This document shows, piece after piece, positions 13,625 to 20,485 of a DNA stretch of 20,794 nt. The notes below the pieces were generated by a model. It worked only from the letters and a program-made list of their open reading frames with translations, searched no databases and had not been told where the DNA came from. The first letter of the stretch is position 1; the number at the start of each line of letters is the position of its first letter. A program made the translations under genes and the position numbers. The stretch is from Bacillota bacterium (GTDB taxonomy: Bacteria; Bacillota; Clostridia; Oscillospirales; Ruminococcaceae): the NCBI GenBank assembly GCA_023391005.1, contig JAEWBS010000013.1:1-20794 (forward strand), in the 5' to 3' direction.

Positions 13625-14839
13625 ATGAAATGTGTCATCTTTTTGGGCGACGGCATGGCCGATGAACCAATCGCCGAGCTCGGCGGCAAGACGCCGCTTG
13701 AAGTAGCCCAACATCCGAACATGGACCGCATCGCAACCAACGGCGTTATGGGGCTGAGCGTCACCGTGCCCGAGCATCTGCCCGCCGGCAGCGATATTGC
13801 CAACCTGTCGGTCATTGGGGTGGACCCCTCGCAGTGCTACACCGGCCGCTCGCCGCTCGAGGCGGTCAGTATGGGCATCACGCTCGGGGAAAACGACGTT
13901 ACCTACCGCTGCAACCTCGTGACGCTGTCGGATGAGAAAGCGCTGGCAGAGCGCACGATGCGCGACTATTGCGCGGGCGAAATCTCCAGCGAAGAGGCCG
14001 CGCAGCTTATCGCGGTGATGCAGCAGCACTTTGGCTCGGACAAAATTGAGTTTCACCCGGGCGTCAGCTATCGCCATTGCCTCGTGCTTAGAAACGGCAC
14101 GACAGGCGCGCAGCTCACGCCGCCGCACGATATTTCCGGTAGGCAGTTGGGCGAGCAGTACATCCCCCAAGGGGCCAACCACGATCTGCTGCTTGAGATG
14201 ATGGCTTATTCTACCGAGGCTTTTCGCAATCATCCGGTCAATCTCGCGCGCATTGCGCAGGGCAAGAACCCCGCGACGTCGGTGTGGTTCTGGGGCGAGG
14301 GCACCCGCCCAAAGCTGAACAACTTTGAGCAGCAGTACGGCCTGCGCGGCGGCATGATTTCCGCCGTCGACCTGTTGCAAGGCATCGGCCTTTCAATGGG
14401 TATGAAGGTCATCCCGGTCGAGGGGGCCACCGGCAATTATCACACCAATTTCAAGGGTAAGGGCGAGGCTGCTATCCAAGCGCTGCGCGAGGATTGCGAT
14501 TTTCTGTACATCCATGTTGAGGCCCCCGACGAATGCGGGCATCAGGCTCAGCTCAAGGAAAAAATCTGGTCGATCGAGCAGATCGATTCTCAGATTATCG
14601 GGCCGGTCATAGCGGCGCTCGAGCAAAGCGGCGAGGACTGGGCCGTCATGGTGGCGCCCGACCATCCCACGCCCATCGCGCTCAAAACCCACACAAGAAC
14701 CCCGATTCCGTTTGCCTATTGCCGAAAAGGGCAACAGGGAACCGCACCCCGCATATATAATGAAAAGGCGGCGCAAGCTACTGGCGTGTTTGTTCCCAAG
14801 GCGCACGCGCTGCTCGGGCGGATGCTGTCAGGGCAGTAA
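13625..14839 (+). CDS. Archaeal-type cofactor-independent phosphoglycerate mutase family enzyme
   Basis: A 404-residue alkaline-phosphatase-superfamily protein. The start MKCVIFLGDGMADEPI has the first metal-binding Asp (D9); PAGSDIANLSVIGVDP carries the phospho-acceptor Ser (S56); HVEAPDECGHQ and APDHPTPIALKTHTRTPIPF supply the remaining metal ligands. This is the roughly 400-residue archaeal-type (ApgM) branch, distinct from the 510-residue GpmI. Some members were proposed to be homoserine kinases because they lie beside threonine genes. Here the neighbour is serC, which draws on 3-phosphoglycerate, so either reading is possible. The start is fixed by the conserved N-terminus although the ribosome binding site is 12 bases away. 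Confidence 0.85.
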   Translation: MKCVIFLGDGMADEPIAELGGKTPLEVAQHPNMDRIATNGVMGLSVTVPEHLPAGSDIANLSVIGVDPSQCYTGRSPLEAVSMGITLGENDVTYRCNLVTLSDEKALAERTMRDYCAGEISSEEAAQLIAVMQQHFGSDKIEFHPGVSYRHCLVLRNGTTGAQLTPPHDISGRQLGEQYIPQGANHDLLLEMMAYSTEAFRNHPVNLARIAQGKNPATSVWFWGEGTRPKLNNFEQQYGLRGGMISAVDLLQGIGLSMGMKVIPVEGATGNYHTNFKGKGEAAIQALREDCDFLYIHVEAPDECGHQAQLKEKIWSIEQIDSQIIGPVIAALEQSGEDWAVMVAPDHPTPIALKTHTRTPIPFAYCRKGQQGTAPRIYNEKAAQATGVFVPKAHALLGRMLSGQ

Positions 14840-14891
14840 CCGTACGGCTGCGGCTATGCCGCCAAATATAGTCGCATGAGGAGGCAGGGCC

Positions 14892-15590
14892 ATGCCGGTA
14901 CAGATAGGCGCGTTACTTGAACCGCTCAGGGCGCTGACGTTGCTGTCCATTTTTACTCGCTTTGCGCTCGCGGTGCTGCTTGGCGGCATTATCGGGATGG
15001 AGCGAGGCAAAAAGGGCCGTCCGGCGGGGCTTAGAACCCATCTTGTGGTCTGCATCGGCTCGGCCTCGGTTATGATGGTCAGCCAATATATCATTAACAC
15101 GATCGACAGTGCGTCCGATCCGTCCCGCCTCGGGGCGCAGGTTATCAGCGGCATCGGCTTTCTGGGGGTGGGCACCATTGTGGTGACCGGCCGCAATCAG
15201 GTTAAGGGCCTGACGACGGCAGCGGGGTTGTGGGCCTCGGCCTGTATGGGGCTGGCCATCGGCATCGGCTTTTACGAGTGCGCCGTCATCATGTGCCTGT
15301 TCCTCTATCTGGTGCTGGAGGTCATCGACCGCCTCGACGCCGAGCATCTCAAATATTCCAACAAACGGCAGCTCTTTATCGAATACGACCGGGCGGTCCA
15401 TCTTGGGCAGATTATCGAAGTGGTTCATGCGCTGGGTTGGTATGTAACGGCTATCGACTCCATTCATGAGATCGGGCAGAATGTCTCGATGGTTATCGGT
15501 ATCAACCACAACGAAAAAAAGGTCGACCACTGCTTGTTGATCGCGGCGCTGCGGGGGATACCCGGTTTGTATTTCGCACAGGAGTTATAA
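14892..15590 (+). CDS. MgtC/SapB family membrane protein
   Basis: A 232-residue protein. The N-terminal 130 residues hold about four to five membrane spans with the family signature: RFALAVLLGGIIGMERGKKG, then GLRTHLVVCIGSASVMM, GIGFLGVGTIV and VKGLTTAAGLWASACMGLAI. A soluble ACT-like C-terminal part of about 85 residues follows. MgtC-type proteins are linked to magnesium homeostasis and to inhibition of F-type ATPase in pathogens; in gut and soil Clostridia the role is unknown. The ATG has AGGAGG (14879-14884) seven bases upstream. It lies 52 bases after the phosphoglycerate mutase gene with no terminator between, so the two are probably cotranscribed. Confidence 0.92.
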   Translation: MPVQIGALLEPLRALTLLSIFTRFALAVLLGGIIGMERGKKGRPAGLRTHLVVCIGSASVMMVSQYIINTIDSASDPSRLGAQVISGIGFLGVGTIVVTGRNQVKGLTTAAGLWASACMGLAIGIGFYECAVIMCLFLYLVLEVIDRLDAEHLKYSNKRQLFIEYDRAVHLGQIIEVVHALGWYVTAIDSIHEIGQNVSMVIGINHNEKKVDHCLLIAALRGIPGLYFAQEL

Positions 15591-15605
15591 AAGATTGATC
15601 AATCG

Positions 15606-15640
15606 GCCGTCGCAGGCGTTTTGTCTGCGACGGCTTTTTT
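15606..15640 (+). terminator. Terminator after the MgtC/SapB gene
   Basis: A perfect 10-base-pair stem (GCCGTCGCAG at 15606-15615 with CTGCGACGGC at 15625-15634), a 9-base loop and six Ts. The next 214 bases, up to the secreted-protein gene, contain no gene and no convincing promoter that I can name; a small dyad CGGTTAAGACCG lies near 15780. Confidence 0.93.
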
Positions 15641-15854
15641 ATGCGCCTTTAATCAGCCTGTCACCACAAAAACACATTCGGCTGTTATTCTTTTGCCAGA
15701 CCGATTGGGAAAATATGCTTTCACCGACGGGTCGTCCGGCACAATCCGGATAATAGGGGTATCAAGAAATTTTTAAGACGGTTAAGACCGATGTGCAATC
15801 TCGTACCACCGTCCTGTTCTTGAAGCCCACTAAAACAGCACAAAAGAGGAGTGT

Positions 15855-16748
15855 ATGATGAGCATGAAAAATATTTTTAAAAAACATTTTGTACCGATTT
15901 TATGCATGGCACTTGCAGCGACGATGATGACGGTCGGTGTTTTGGCCGACAGCGGCACGTCTCAGGGGCAGCGCCCCGACCGACAGCGTGGCCCCGGCAT
16001 GCAGCAAGGTGCGCCGGGCGGCGGATGGGGAGAGGCGGGGGACAGCGCATTGCTCACCCAAATCAAGGAAAAGATCGAAGCGCTTGAAGACGAAGGTAAG
16101 AAGGCTGATCTGACGGCGCTGCTCAAGGCGTACCAAGAGGCACTCTCGGCTGAAAAGGCGGCGTTTGAAGCGGCCGCCTCCGCAGCGCAGGACACACTGG
16201 AACCGCTGAGAAAGGCGGCGGCCGATGCGAGAACCGCGCTGGTCTCCGCCCTGAGTGAGGCGGGGATTGATATCATGGGCCGTGGCGGCAATTCAGAGAG
16301 CCGGAATGACGGCAAAAAGGCCGACGACAACCGTAAAGGACGAAACGGCCTTGCGTTCGGAACATTGGATACTAAGGCTATCGAAACGCAGATTACCAAG
16401 CTTGATGATAGCGCCGCGCGGGAGAATCTGACCGCACTACTCAAAGCCTATACCGAGGCACTGGAAGCGGAAAGAGCCGGTGTAAAAAACAACAGTCTCA
16501 CCGATGATCAAAAAGAGGCACTGCGCGAAACATTGACGGCGGCAGCCGATAAATTGACTGAGGCGCTCGACACCGCGGGCATCGGGTCGGACAGCTACAC
16601 CCGTCGCCCCGGTGATACCGGCGGCAGTACCGTACCCTCTGAGCCGCCCGCACAGGCTTCTTCGGCAGCAAGCACCGATAGCAGCGGCACGGCTAAGACC
16701 GGTTTCTTCCAAAAGCTGGCCGATTGGTTTAGCAGCTGGGGTAAGTGA
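15855..16748 (+). CDS. Secreted helical protein with an internal duplication, function unknown
   Basis: A 297-residue protein. A signal peptide (KNIFKKHF, then a hydrophobic stretch to VLA near residue 31, with cleavage likely before DSG) is followed by a Gly/Gln/Arg-rich segment (32-62). Two related helical modules come next, at about 70-139 and 177-244. LTALLKAYQEALSAEKA at 86-102 matches LTALLKAYTEALEAERA at 192-208, a shift of 106 residues, and both modules end in an AGI motif. A Ser/Pro/Thr-rich linker and a short amphipathic end (FFQKLADWFSSWGK) close the protein. There is no LPxTG, lipobox or enzyme motif. GAGGAG at 15846-15851 is only 3 bases from the first ATG, so the ATG at 15858 may be the real start. 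It could be an envelope or metal/stress-binding protein, but I do not recognise it. Confidence 0.75.
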   Translation: MMSMKNIFKKHFVPILCMALAATMMTVGVLADSGTSQGQRPDRQRGPGMQQGAPGGGWGEAGDSALLTQIKEKIEALEDEGKKADLTALLKAYQEALSAEKAAFEAAASAAQDTLEPLRKAAADARTALVSALSEAGIDIMGRGGNSESRNDGKKADDNRKGRNGLAFGTLDTKAIETQITKLDDSAARENLTALLKAYTEALEAERAGVKNNSLTDDQKEALRETLTAAADKLTEALDTAGIGSDSYTRRPGDTGGSTVPSEPPAQASSAASTDSSGTAKTGFFQKLADWFSSWGK

Positions 16749-16751
16749 CTT

Positions 16752-16794
16752 AAAATAACAAAAGGGCCGGATGCGCACAACAGCGCATCCGGCC
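16752..16794 (-). terminator. Terminator, mainly for the minus-strand tail-collar gene
   Basis: A perfect 12-base-pair stem (GGCCGGATGCGC at 16765-16776 with GCGCATCCGGCC at 16783-16794) with a 6-base loop. The T-rich tail (CTTTTGTTATTTT) is on the minus strand; on the plus strand only TGAGTCTTATAAG follows. It lies between convergent genes and may serve both. Confidence 0.75.
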
Positions 16795-16837
16795 TGAGTC
16801 TTATAAGTACCACATAAGACATCAACGACCCTACAGA

Positions 16838-16936
16838 GTGTTAAGACAACACCCTGCTGTTCGACAGCGGGTTGCGAGTCATTTTGTCCCGCAAGGCGGC
16901 TGCCTCAGGGTACGGCGACAGCAAGCAATGTCGCCG
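16838..16936. other. Cluster of short hairpins between convergent genes
   Basis: Several stems follow each other: GTGTT/AACAC (16838-16842 with 16848-16852), an 8-pair stem with one bulge (16852-16860 with 16864-16871), TTGCG/CGCAA (16872-16876 with 16890-16894) and a perfect 8-pair CGGCGACA/TGTCGCCG (16913-16920 with 16929-16936). No open frame of note lies here. On the minus strand this would be the 3' untranslated region of the tail-collar gene. Confidence 0.45.
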
Positions 16937-16953
16937 AAAATAATGCTCTGAAA

Positions 16954-17190
16954 TTAGTTCTGAGGGGGAAAAATACCGTTAACACAAATGATATATTGAA
17001 TGGGCGTATCAGGATGCTTAAAGTTAGGCAGCGCAAAAGTTTGAAAACCTTTGCTGCCAAAACGGGTGCCGATGATCGCAAAGAGCGCGGCATATTGAGA
17101 GATCAATAATTCGCGGCCGTCGCAAGGCATCCAGTCTTTGGGTATCCAGGTGCCCGCCCACGCAACAATTGTGCCGATATAAGCGTCCAT
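16954..17190 (-). CDS. Miniature phage tail-collar / MdpB-like protein
   Basis: This 78-residue protein begins MDAYIGTIVAWAGTWIPKDW, then MPCDGRELLISQYAALFAII and GTRFGSKGFQTFALPNFK. That is the Tail Collar domain signature (IG-I-FAG-P-GW-CDG, ISQ-ALF-ILGT-YG-DG-TFALP-). It then jumps to IQYIICVNGIFPPQN, which resembles the last residues of MdpB-type collar proteins; the usual Gly-rich middle (roughly 80-100 residues) is absent. Such domains occur at phage tail fibre tips and in bacterial paralogues of unknown role. No other phage gene is nearby. AGGAGG is 12 bases before the ATG, rather far. It is a single-gene unit with a terminator behind. Confidence 0.72.
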   Translation of the reverse strand: MDAYIGTIVAWAGTWIPKDWMPCDGRELLISQYAALFAIIGTRFGSKGFQTFALPNFKHPDTPIQYIICVNGIFPPQN

Positions 17191-17224
17191 AAATAGTGAA
17201 ATCCTCCTGTTGTTTTATAAGTTG

Positions 17225-17275
17225 ATTTTACCGTAATAATCTAAAAAACAAAAGTGTTTACAGAAATTACTGTAA
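17225..17275 (-). promoter_or_regulatory. Candidate promoter and palindromic operator of the tail-collar gene
   Basis: On the minus strand TAAAAT (17225-17230) lies 15 bases from TTGTTT (17246-17251), a weak promoter pair. Just upstream is the dyad TTACAGAAATTACTGTAA (17258-17275; 16 of 18 bases symmetric), placed where an activator or repressor would bind. Confidence 0.35.
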
Positions 17276-17390
17276 TTTGACGACCTTGATAAAGCATGTC
17301 ATTAGTTGTTTTTGAGAATTTCTATTTGCTTGGCGTTATATAGGCCGCTGTATGACGGTTGCATTTTACGGTGCGGTAAAAAAGTGCAGC

Positions 17391-17425
17391 AAAAGGCGCG
17401 ACTGCATACGCGGTCGCGCCTTTTT
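17391..17425 (-). terminator. Bidirectional terminator after the minus-strand small-protein gene
   Basis: A perfect 12-base-pair stem (AAAAGGCGCGAC at 17391-17402 with GTCGCGCCTTTT at 17413-17424) with a 10-base loop. The A-tract on one arm and T-tract on the other give a U-run in both directions. It lies 12 bases after the stop of the gene at 17437-17733. Confidence 0.85.
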
Positions 17426-17436
17426 GGTCATAAGCT

Positions 17437-17733
17437 TTAATTGTTGCTTAAAGCACGCTCAAGCCAGATGGTGGCAATGGTCAGCGCCTTGTAAAGACCG
17501 TTTTTCTCGGTGCGCTTCACCACACGCTGACTGGTGTGGAGCGTCTCGTCGGTGGACAGAATCTGCACCGATACCCGGTCGGAAAGCGTAACATCCTCAA
17601 AGCCTTTGTTGGTGAGCACCTGCATCATGGCGATATACTTCTCAGACGGATCGCCGTAGTACAGTACATTACCGGAGCGCACCAACGGTTTCCCTCTAAA
17701 GGTGGGAAGCGTTTGCTTTTTGGCATCGGACAA
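17437..17733 (-). CDS. Conserved small protein of unknown function, TTG start
   Basis: This 98-residue soluble protein has FRGKPLVRSGNVLYYGDPSE near the N-terminus, KYIAMMQVLTNKGFEDV, a polar middle (VSVQILSTDETLHTSQRVVK) and ends GLYKALTIATIWLERALSNN. I have the impression that similar proteins exist widely in Clostridia, but I cannot name a family or function. The start is the TTG at 17731-17733, with AAAGGGG ten bases upstream; the nearby ATG at 17726 is in another frame. It lies 53 bases after ireB on the same strand with no terminator between, so the two probably share the ireB promoter. Confidence 0.72.
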   Translation of the reverse strand: MSDAKKQTLPTFRGKPLVRSGNVLYYGDPSEKYIAMMQVLTNKGFEDVTLSDRVSVQILSTDETLHTSQRVVKRTEKNGLYKALTIATIWLERALSNN

Positions 17734-17786
17734 TAAAATCGACCCCTTTCAGTGGAAATTTCGCTGTAACGGCATAAAGCCGAAAC

Positions 17787-18032
17787 TTACTCGCCGAGGT
17801 AGGACCGCACGAGAATCTGAAGCAGCTCGTCCCGGTCAATGCGGCGAATAAGGCTGCGGGCATTGTTATAGGTAGTGATATAGGTGGGATCTTCCGAAAG
17901 GATATAGCCGACAATCTGGTTGATCGGGTTGTATCCCTTTTGCTTGAGCGCATCATAAACCCCTGTGAGAATGTTGCGCACTTCGGATTCTTTGTCTTCG
18001 TAAATGGAGAAGGAGCGTGTTGGCTCTTGCAT
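17787..18032 (-). CDS. ireB: IreB family regulatory phosphoprotein (UPF0297)
   Basis: An 81-residue protein with the UPF0297 signature: a T-rich N-terminus (MQEPTRSFSIYEDKESEVRN), then ALKQKGYNPINQIVGYILSE, DPTYITTYNNARSLIRRIDR and DELLQILVRSYL. In enterococci IreB is a substrate of the Ser/Thr kinase IreK and affects intrinsic cephalosporin resistance; the N-terminal Thr here is the likely phosphorylation region. The ATG at 18030-18032 was chosen because GAGG lies 8 bases upstream; a GTG at 18041 would overlap that site. In most Firmicutes ireB stands by the yrrK resolvase gene and near alaS; here it sits downstream of pheT with its own promoter. Confidence 0.93.
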   Translation of the reverse strand: MQEPTRSFSIYEDKESEVRNILTGVYDALKQKGYNPINQIVGYILSEDPTYITTYNNARSLIRRIDRDELLQILVRSYLGE

Positions 18033-18052
18033 TAATATCACCTCTTATTACT

Positions 18053-18081
18053 ATCTTACAACATATGTTTCCCGAATACAA
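18053..18081 (-). promoter_or_regulatory. Sigma-A-type promoter for ireB
   Basis: On the minus strand TTGTAT (18076-18081), a 17-base spacer and TAAGAT (18053-18058), in the 56-base gap between pheT and ireB. No terminator is visible after pheT, so read-through from pheST is also possible. Confidence 0.65.
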
Positions 18082-18088
18082 GCGAAAT

Positions 18089-20470
18089 TTATGCGCGAAG
18101 CTGTGCGCCCATCGCGGAAAGGGTATTTAGTGCGCGTTCCATCGCCGCGTTAACTTCGGCGTCGGTCAGCGTGCGGTCGGCGGCACGCATTGAGATGGCG
18201 AACGCCAGGCTCTTCTTTCCTGCGGGAATCTGCGCGCCCTTGTAGTGGTCAAACAGCGAGACCGATTCTAAAATATCGCCGATCTGTGCCTTAATGGCCT
18301 TCTCAATCGCCAACACCGGCAGCGCGTCGTCGCACAGCAGCGCCAGATCGCGGCTAGAGGCGGGGAAGCGGGGCAGCGCGCGATAGGTCTTGTTCGTCAC
18401 GTTTGAGAGCGCAAACAAGGCGGCGAGATCGATTCTGCCCATATAAGCGCGCACGCCCATGTCGTAGTTAGCGCAGACCGCGGGGTGCGCCTCGCCGATA
18501 GTACCGATGAACCTGCCATTCTTGGTGATTTCAGCACAGCGGCCCGGGTGGAAGGTCGGGTTATCGGTCACGGCGGCCACGTCGTAGTCGATGACGCCGA
18601 AGACTTCCAGCAGCGCTTCAACAATGCCCTTGAGCGAGAAATAGTCGCAGTTGGGGCCAAAGAGGCCCAGCGCGAGCATTTTGTTCTCGTCGGGCAGCAG
18701 GTCGGCGCTTTCCTTCGGGACGAATTCCTTGGCAATCTCAAACAGCGCGGCCGATTCGTTGCGGTTGTTGTAGTTGCGCGCAAGCACTTCCATCATCGAG
18801 GGGTAGACCACGGTGCGCATGACGCTGGTGTCCTCACCCAGAGGGTTGAGAATCTTCACAGTGCGGCGCAGAGGGCTTTCTTCGGGCAGGCGGACGAGGT
18901 CAAATGCCTTGGGCGAGACGAAGGTATAGGTGCAAATCTCGCTCATGCCCTGCGCTAGCAGCGTGGTGACAGTACGGCGCTCAAGCTTCTGTTCCTCGGT
19001 GACAATGCCGTAGACGCCGCCCTGAATCGAGGTAACGGGAATTTTATTATACCCGTAGAAACGAGCAATTTCTTCGGCGATATCCGCCTTGTGCTCAAGG
19101 TCGGCGCGCCACGAGGGGGCTGTAACGTCGTCTCCCTTTACAGTGCAGCCAATGGATTCGAGCGTCTTGACCATGTCCGCGCGTGAAACCGAAATGCCGA
19201 GGAAACAGTTGATCCAATCGACCTCAAGCTTGATGACCGTCGCGGCCTTCGCGGAATTATCCACGTCGATCGCGCCGTTAACCGGCTCGCCGGCACCCAA
19301 CAGAATCGCCAGCTCGCAGGCGCGGTCGGCGGCGGTCAGGCAGACGGTGGGGTCCAGTCCCTTTTCAAAGCGGGAGGAGGCTTCGGTGCGCATGCCCAGC
19401 TTTTTGGCGGTGGTACGTACCGAGCTGCCGAGGAAGTTGGCCGACTCGAACACCACGGTGACGGTGTCGTCGTGGATGCCGGAATTCTCGCCGCCCATGA
19501 CGCCCGCGACCGCAGAAGGCTTTTCGGCGTCGGCGATGACCAGCATCTCACTAGATAGCGCCCGCTCGGCGCCGTCAAGCGTCATCAGCGTTTCGCCCGG
19601 CTCGGCGTTGCGAATGACGAGTTTCTTGCCCGCGACGCAGTTGACGTCAAAGGCGTGCATCGGCTGGCCGTATTCAAGCATGACGTAGTTTGTGATGTCG
19701 ACGATGTTATTGATGGGACGTACGCCCGAGGCGCGCAGCCGCTCGCGCATCCAAAGCGGCGAGGGACCGATTTTGACGTTGGTAACGGCTCTCGCCACAT
19801 AGCGCGGGCAAAGGACGGGGTTTTTGACCTCGACGGCGAGCATGTCGTTGATGTCGCTGCTGCCCTTGGCGACCACCGGCGCTTTAACGGTCAGCGTCTT
19901 GCCATAGGTCGCCGCCGCCTCGCGCGCCAAGCCGATCACCGACAGGCAGTCAGGGCGGTTGGAGGTGATTTCAAACTCCACAATCGTATCGTTAATCCCC
20001 AGCGCGGTGCGGATATCCTCGCCGAGCGTGCAGGGCTCGTCGATGACGAAAATGCCGTCCTCAATCGCGTTGGGGAAGTCGTTCTTGGTCAGCCCGAGTT
20101 CGGAGAGCGAGCAAAGCATGCCCTCGCTGAGCTCCCCGCGCAGTTGGGTTGTCACAATTTGATGCCCGCCGGGTAATGTCGCACCGTCGAGCGCGGCGGG
20201 GATGATGTCGCCTACCTTGAGGTTGGAAGCGCCGGTGACGATCTGCACCGTCTTAGCCCCGACGTCCACCTGACAAATGACCATATGGTCGGAGTTGCCG
20301 TGCGGCGCGATTGAGAGAATCTTGCCGACAACGACATTCTTGATTTCGTCGCCCTCTTTGGTGTAGCCTTCTACCTTTGAGCCGGACATGGTCATTGCCT
20401 CGCAGAAGGCCCGGGGGGGCATTTCATCGAGCGTGACGTAATCGCCCAGCCATCTCATTGAAAGATCCAT
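18089..20470 (-). CDS. pheT: Phenylalanyl-tRNA synthetase beta subunit
   Basis: A 793-residue protein, the standard bacterial PheT length. Domains in order: N-terminal MDLSMRWLGDYVTLDE; an EMAP/OB tRNA-binding domain at about 40-150 (GKILSIAPHGNSDHMVICQV, then VTGASNL); the B3/4 editing domain (SNRPDCLSVIGLAREAAAT, then RPINNIVDITNYVMLEYGQP and AFD); the B5 domain; the class-II-like core; and a C-terminal FDX-ACB anticodon-binding domain (RALPRFPASSRDLALLCDD to the end). It forms the alpha2-beta2 enzyme that charges tRNA-Phe and edits Tyr-tRNA-Phe. The ATG follows AGGGAGG. It begins 15 bases after pheS, in one operon. Confidence 0.97.
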   Translation of the reverse strand: MDLSMRWLGDYVTLDEMPPRAFCEAMTMSGSKVEGYTKEGDEIKNVVVGKILSIAPHGNSDHMVICQVDVGAKTVQIVTGASNLKVGDIIPAALDGATLPGGHQIVTTQLRGELSEGMLCSLSELGLTKNDFPNAIEDGIFVIDEPCTLGEDIRTALGINDTIVEFEITSNRPDCLSVIGLAREAAATYGKTLTVKAPVVAKGSSDINDMLAVEVKNPVLCPRYVARAVTNVKIGPSPLWMRERLRASGVRPINNIVDITNYVMLEYGQPMHAFDVNCVAGKKLVIRNAEPGETLMTLDGAERALSSEMLVIADAEKPSAVAGVMGGENSGIHDDTVTVVFESANFLGSSVRTTAKKLGMRTEASSRFEKGLDPTVCLTAADRACELAILLGAGEPVNGAIDVDNSAKAATVIKLEVDWINCFLGISVSRADMVKTLESIGCTVKGDDVTAPSWRADLEHKADIAEEIARFYGYNKIPVTSIQGGVYGIVTEEQKLERRTVTTLLAQGMSEICTYTFVSPKAFDLVRLPEESPLRRTVKILNPLGEDTSVMRTVVYPSMMEVLARNYNNRNESAALFEIAKEFVPKESADLLPDENKMLALGLFGPNCDYFSLKGIVEALLEVFGVIDYDVAAVTDNPTFHPGRCAEITKNGRFIGTIGEAHPAVCANYDMGVRAYMGRIDLAALFALSNVTNKTYRALPRFPASSRDLALLCDDALPVLAIEKAIKAQIGDILESVSLFDHYKGAQIPAGKKSLAFAISMRAADRTLTDAEVNAAMERALNTLSAMGAQLRA

Positions 20471-20485
20471 ATCAATTTGCCTCCC

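Noticed and set aside
13466..14380. 304-codon minus-strand frame opposite the phosphoglycerate mutase gene
   Set aside because: It is antisense to a well-supported enzyme gene. Its His/Arg/Ala-rich composition is typical of the reverse reading of GC-rich coding sequence.
16954..17190. Prophage remnant around the tail-collar gene
   Set aside because: No integrase, capsid, portal, tail-fibre partner or attachment repeats are visible, and both sides are core genes.
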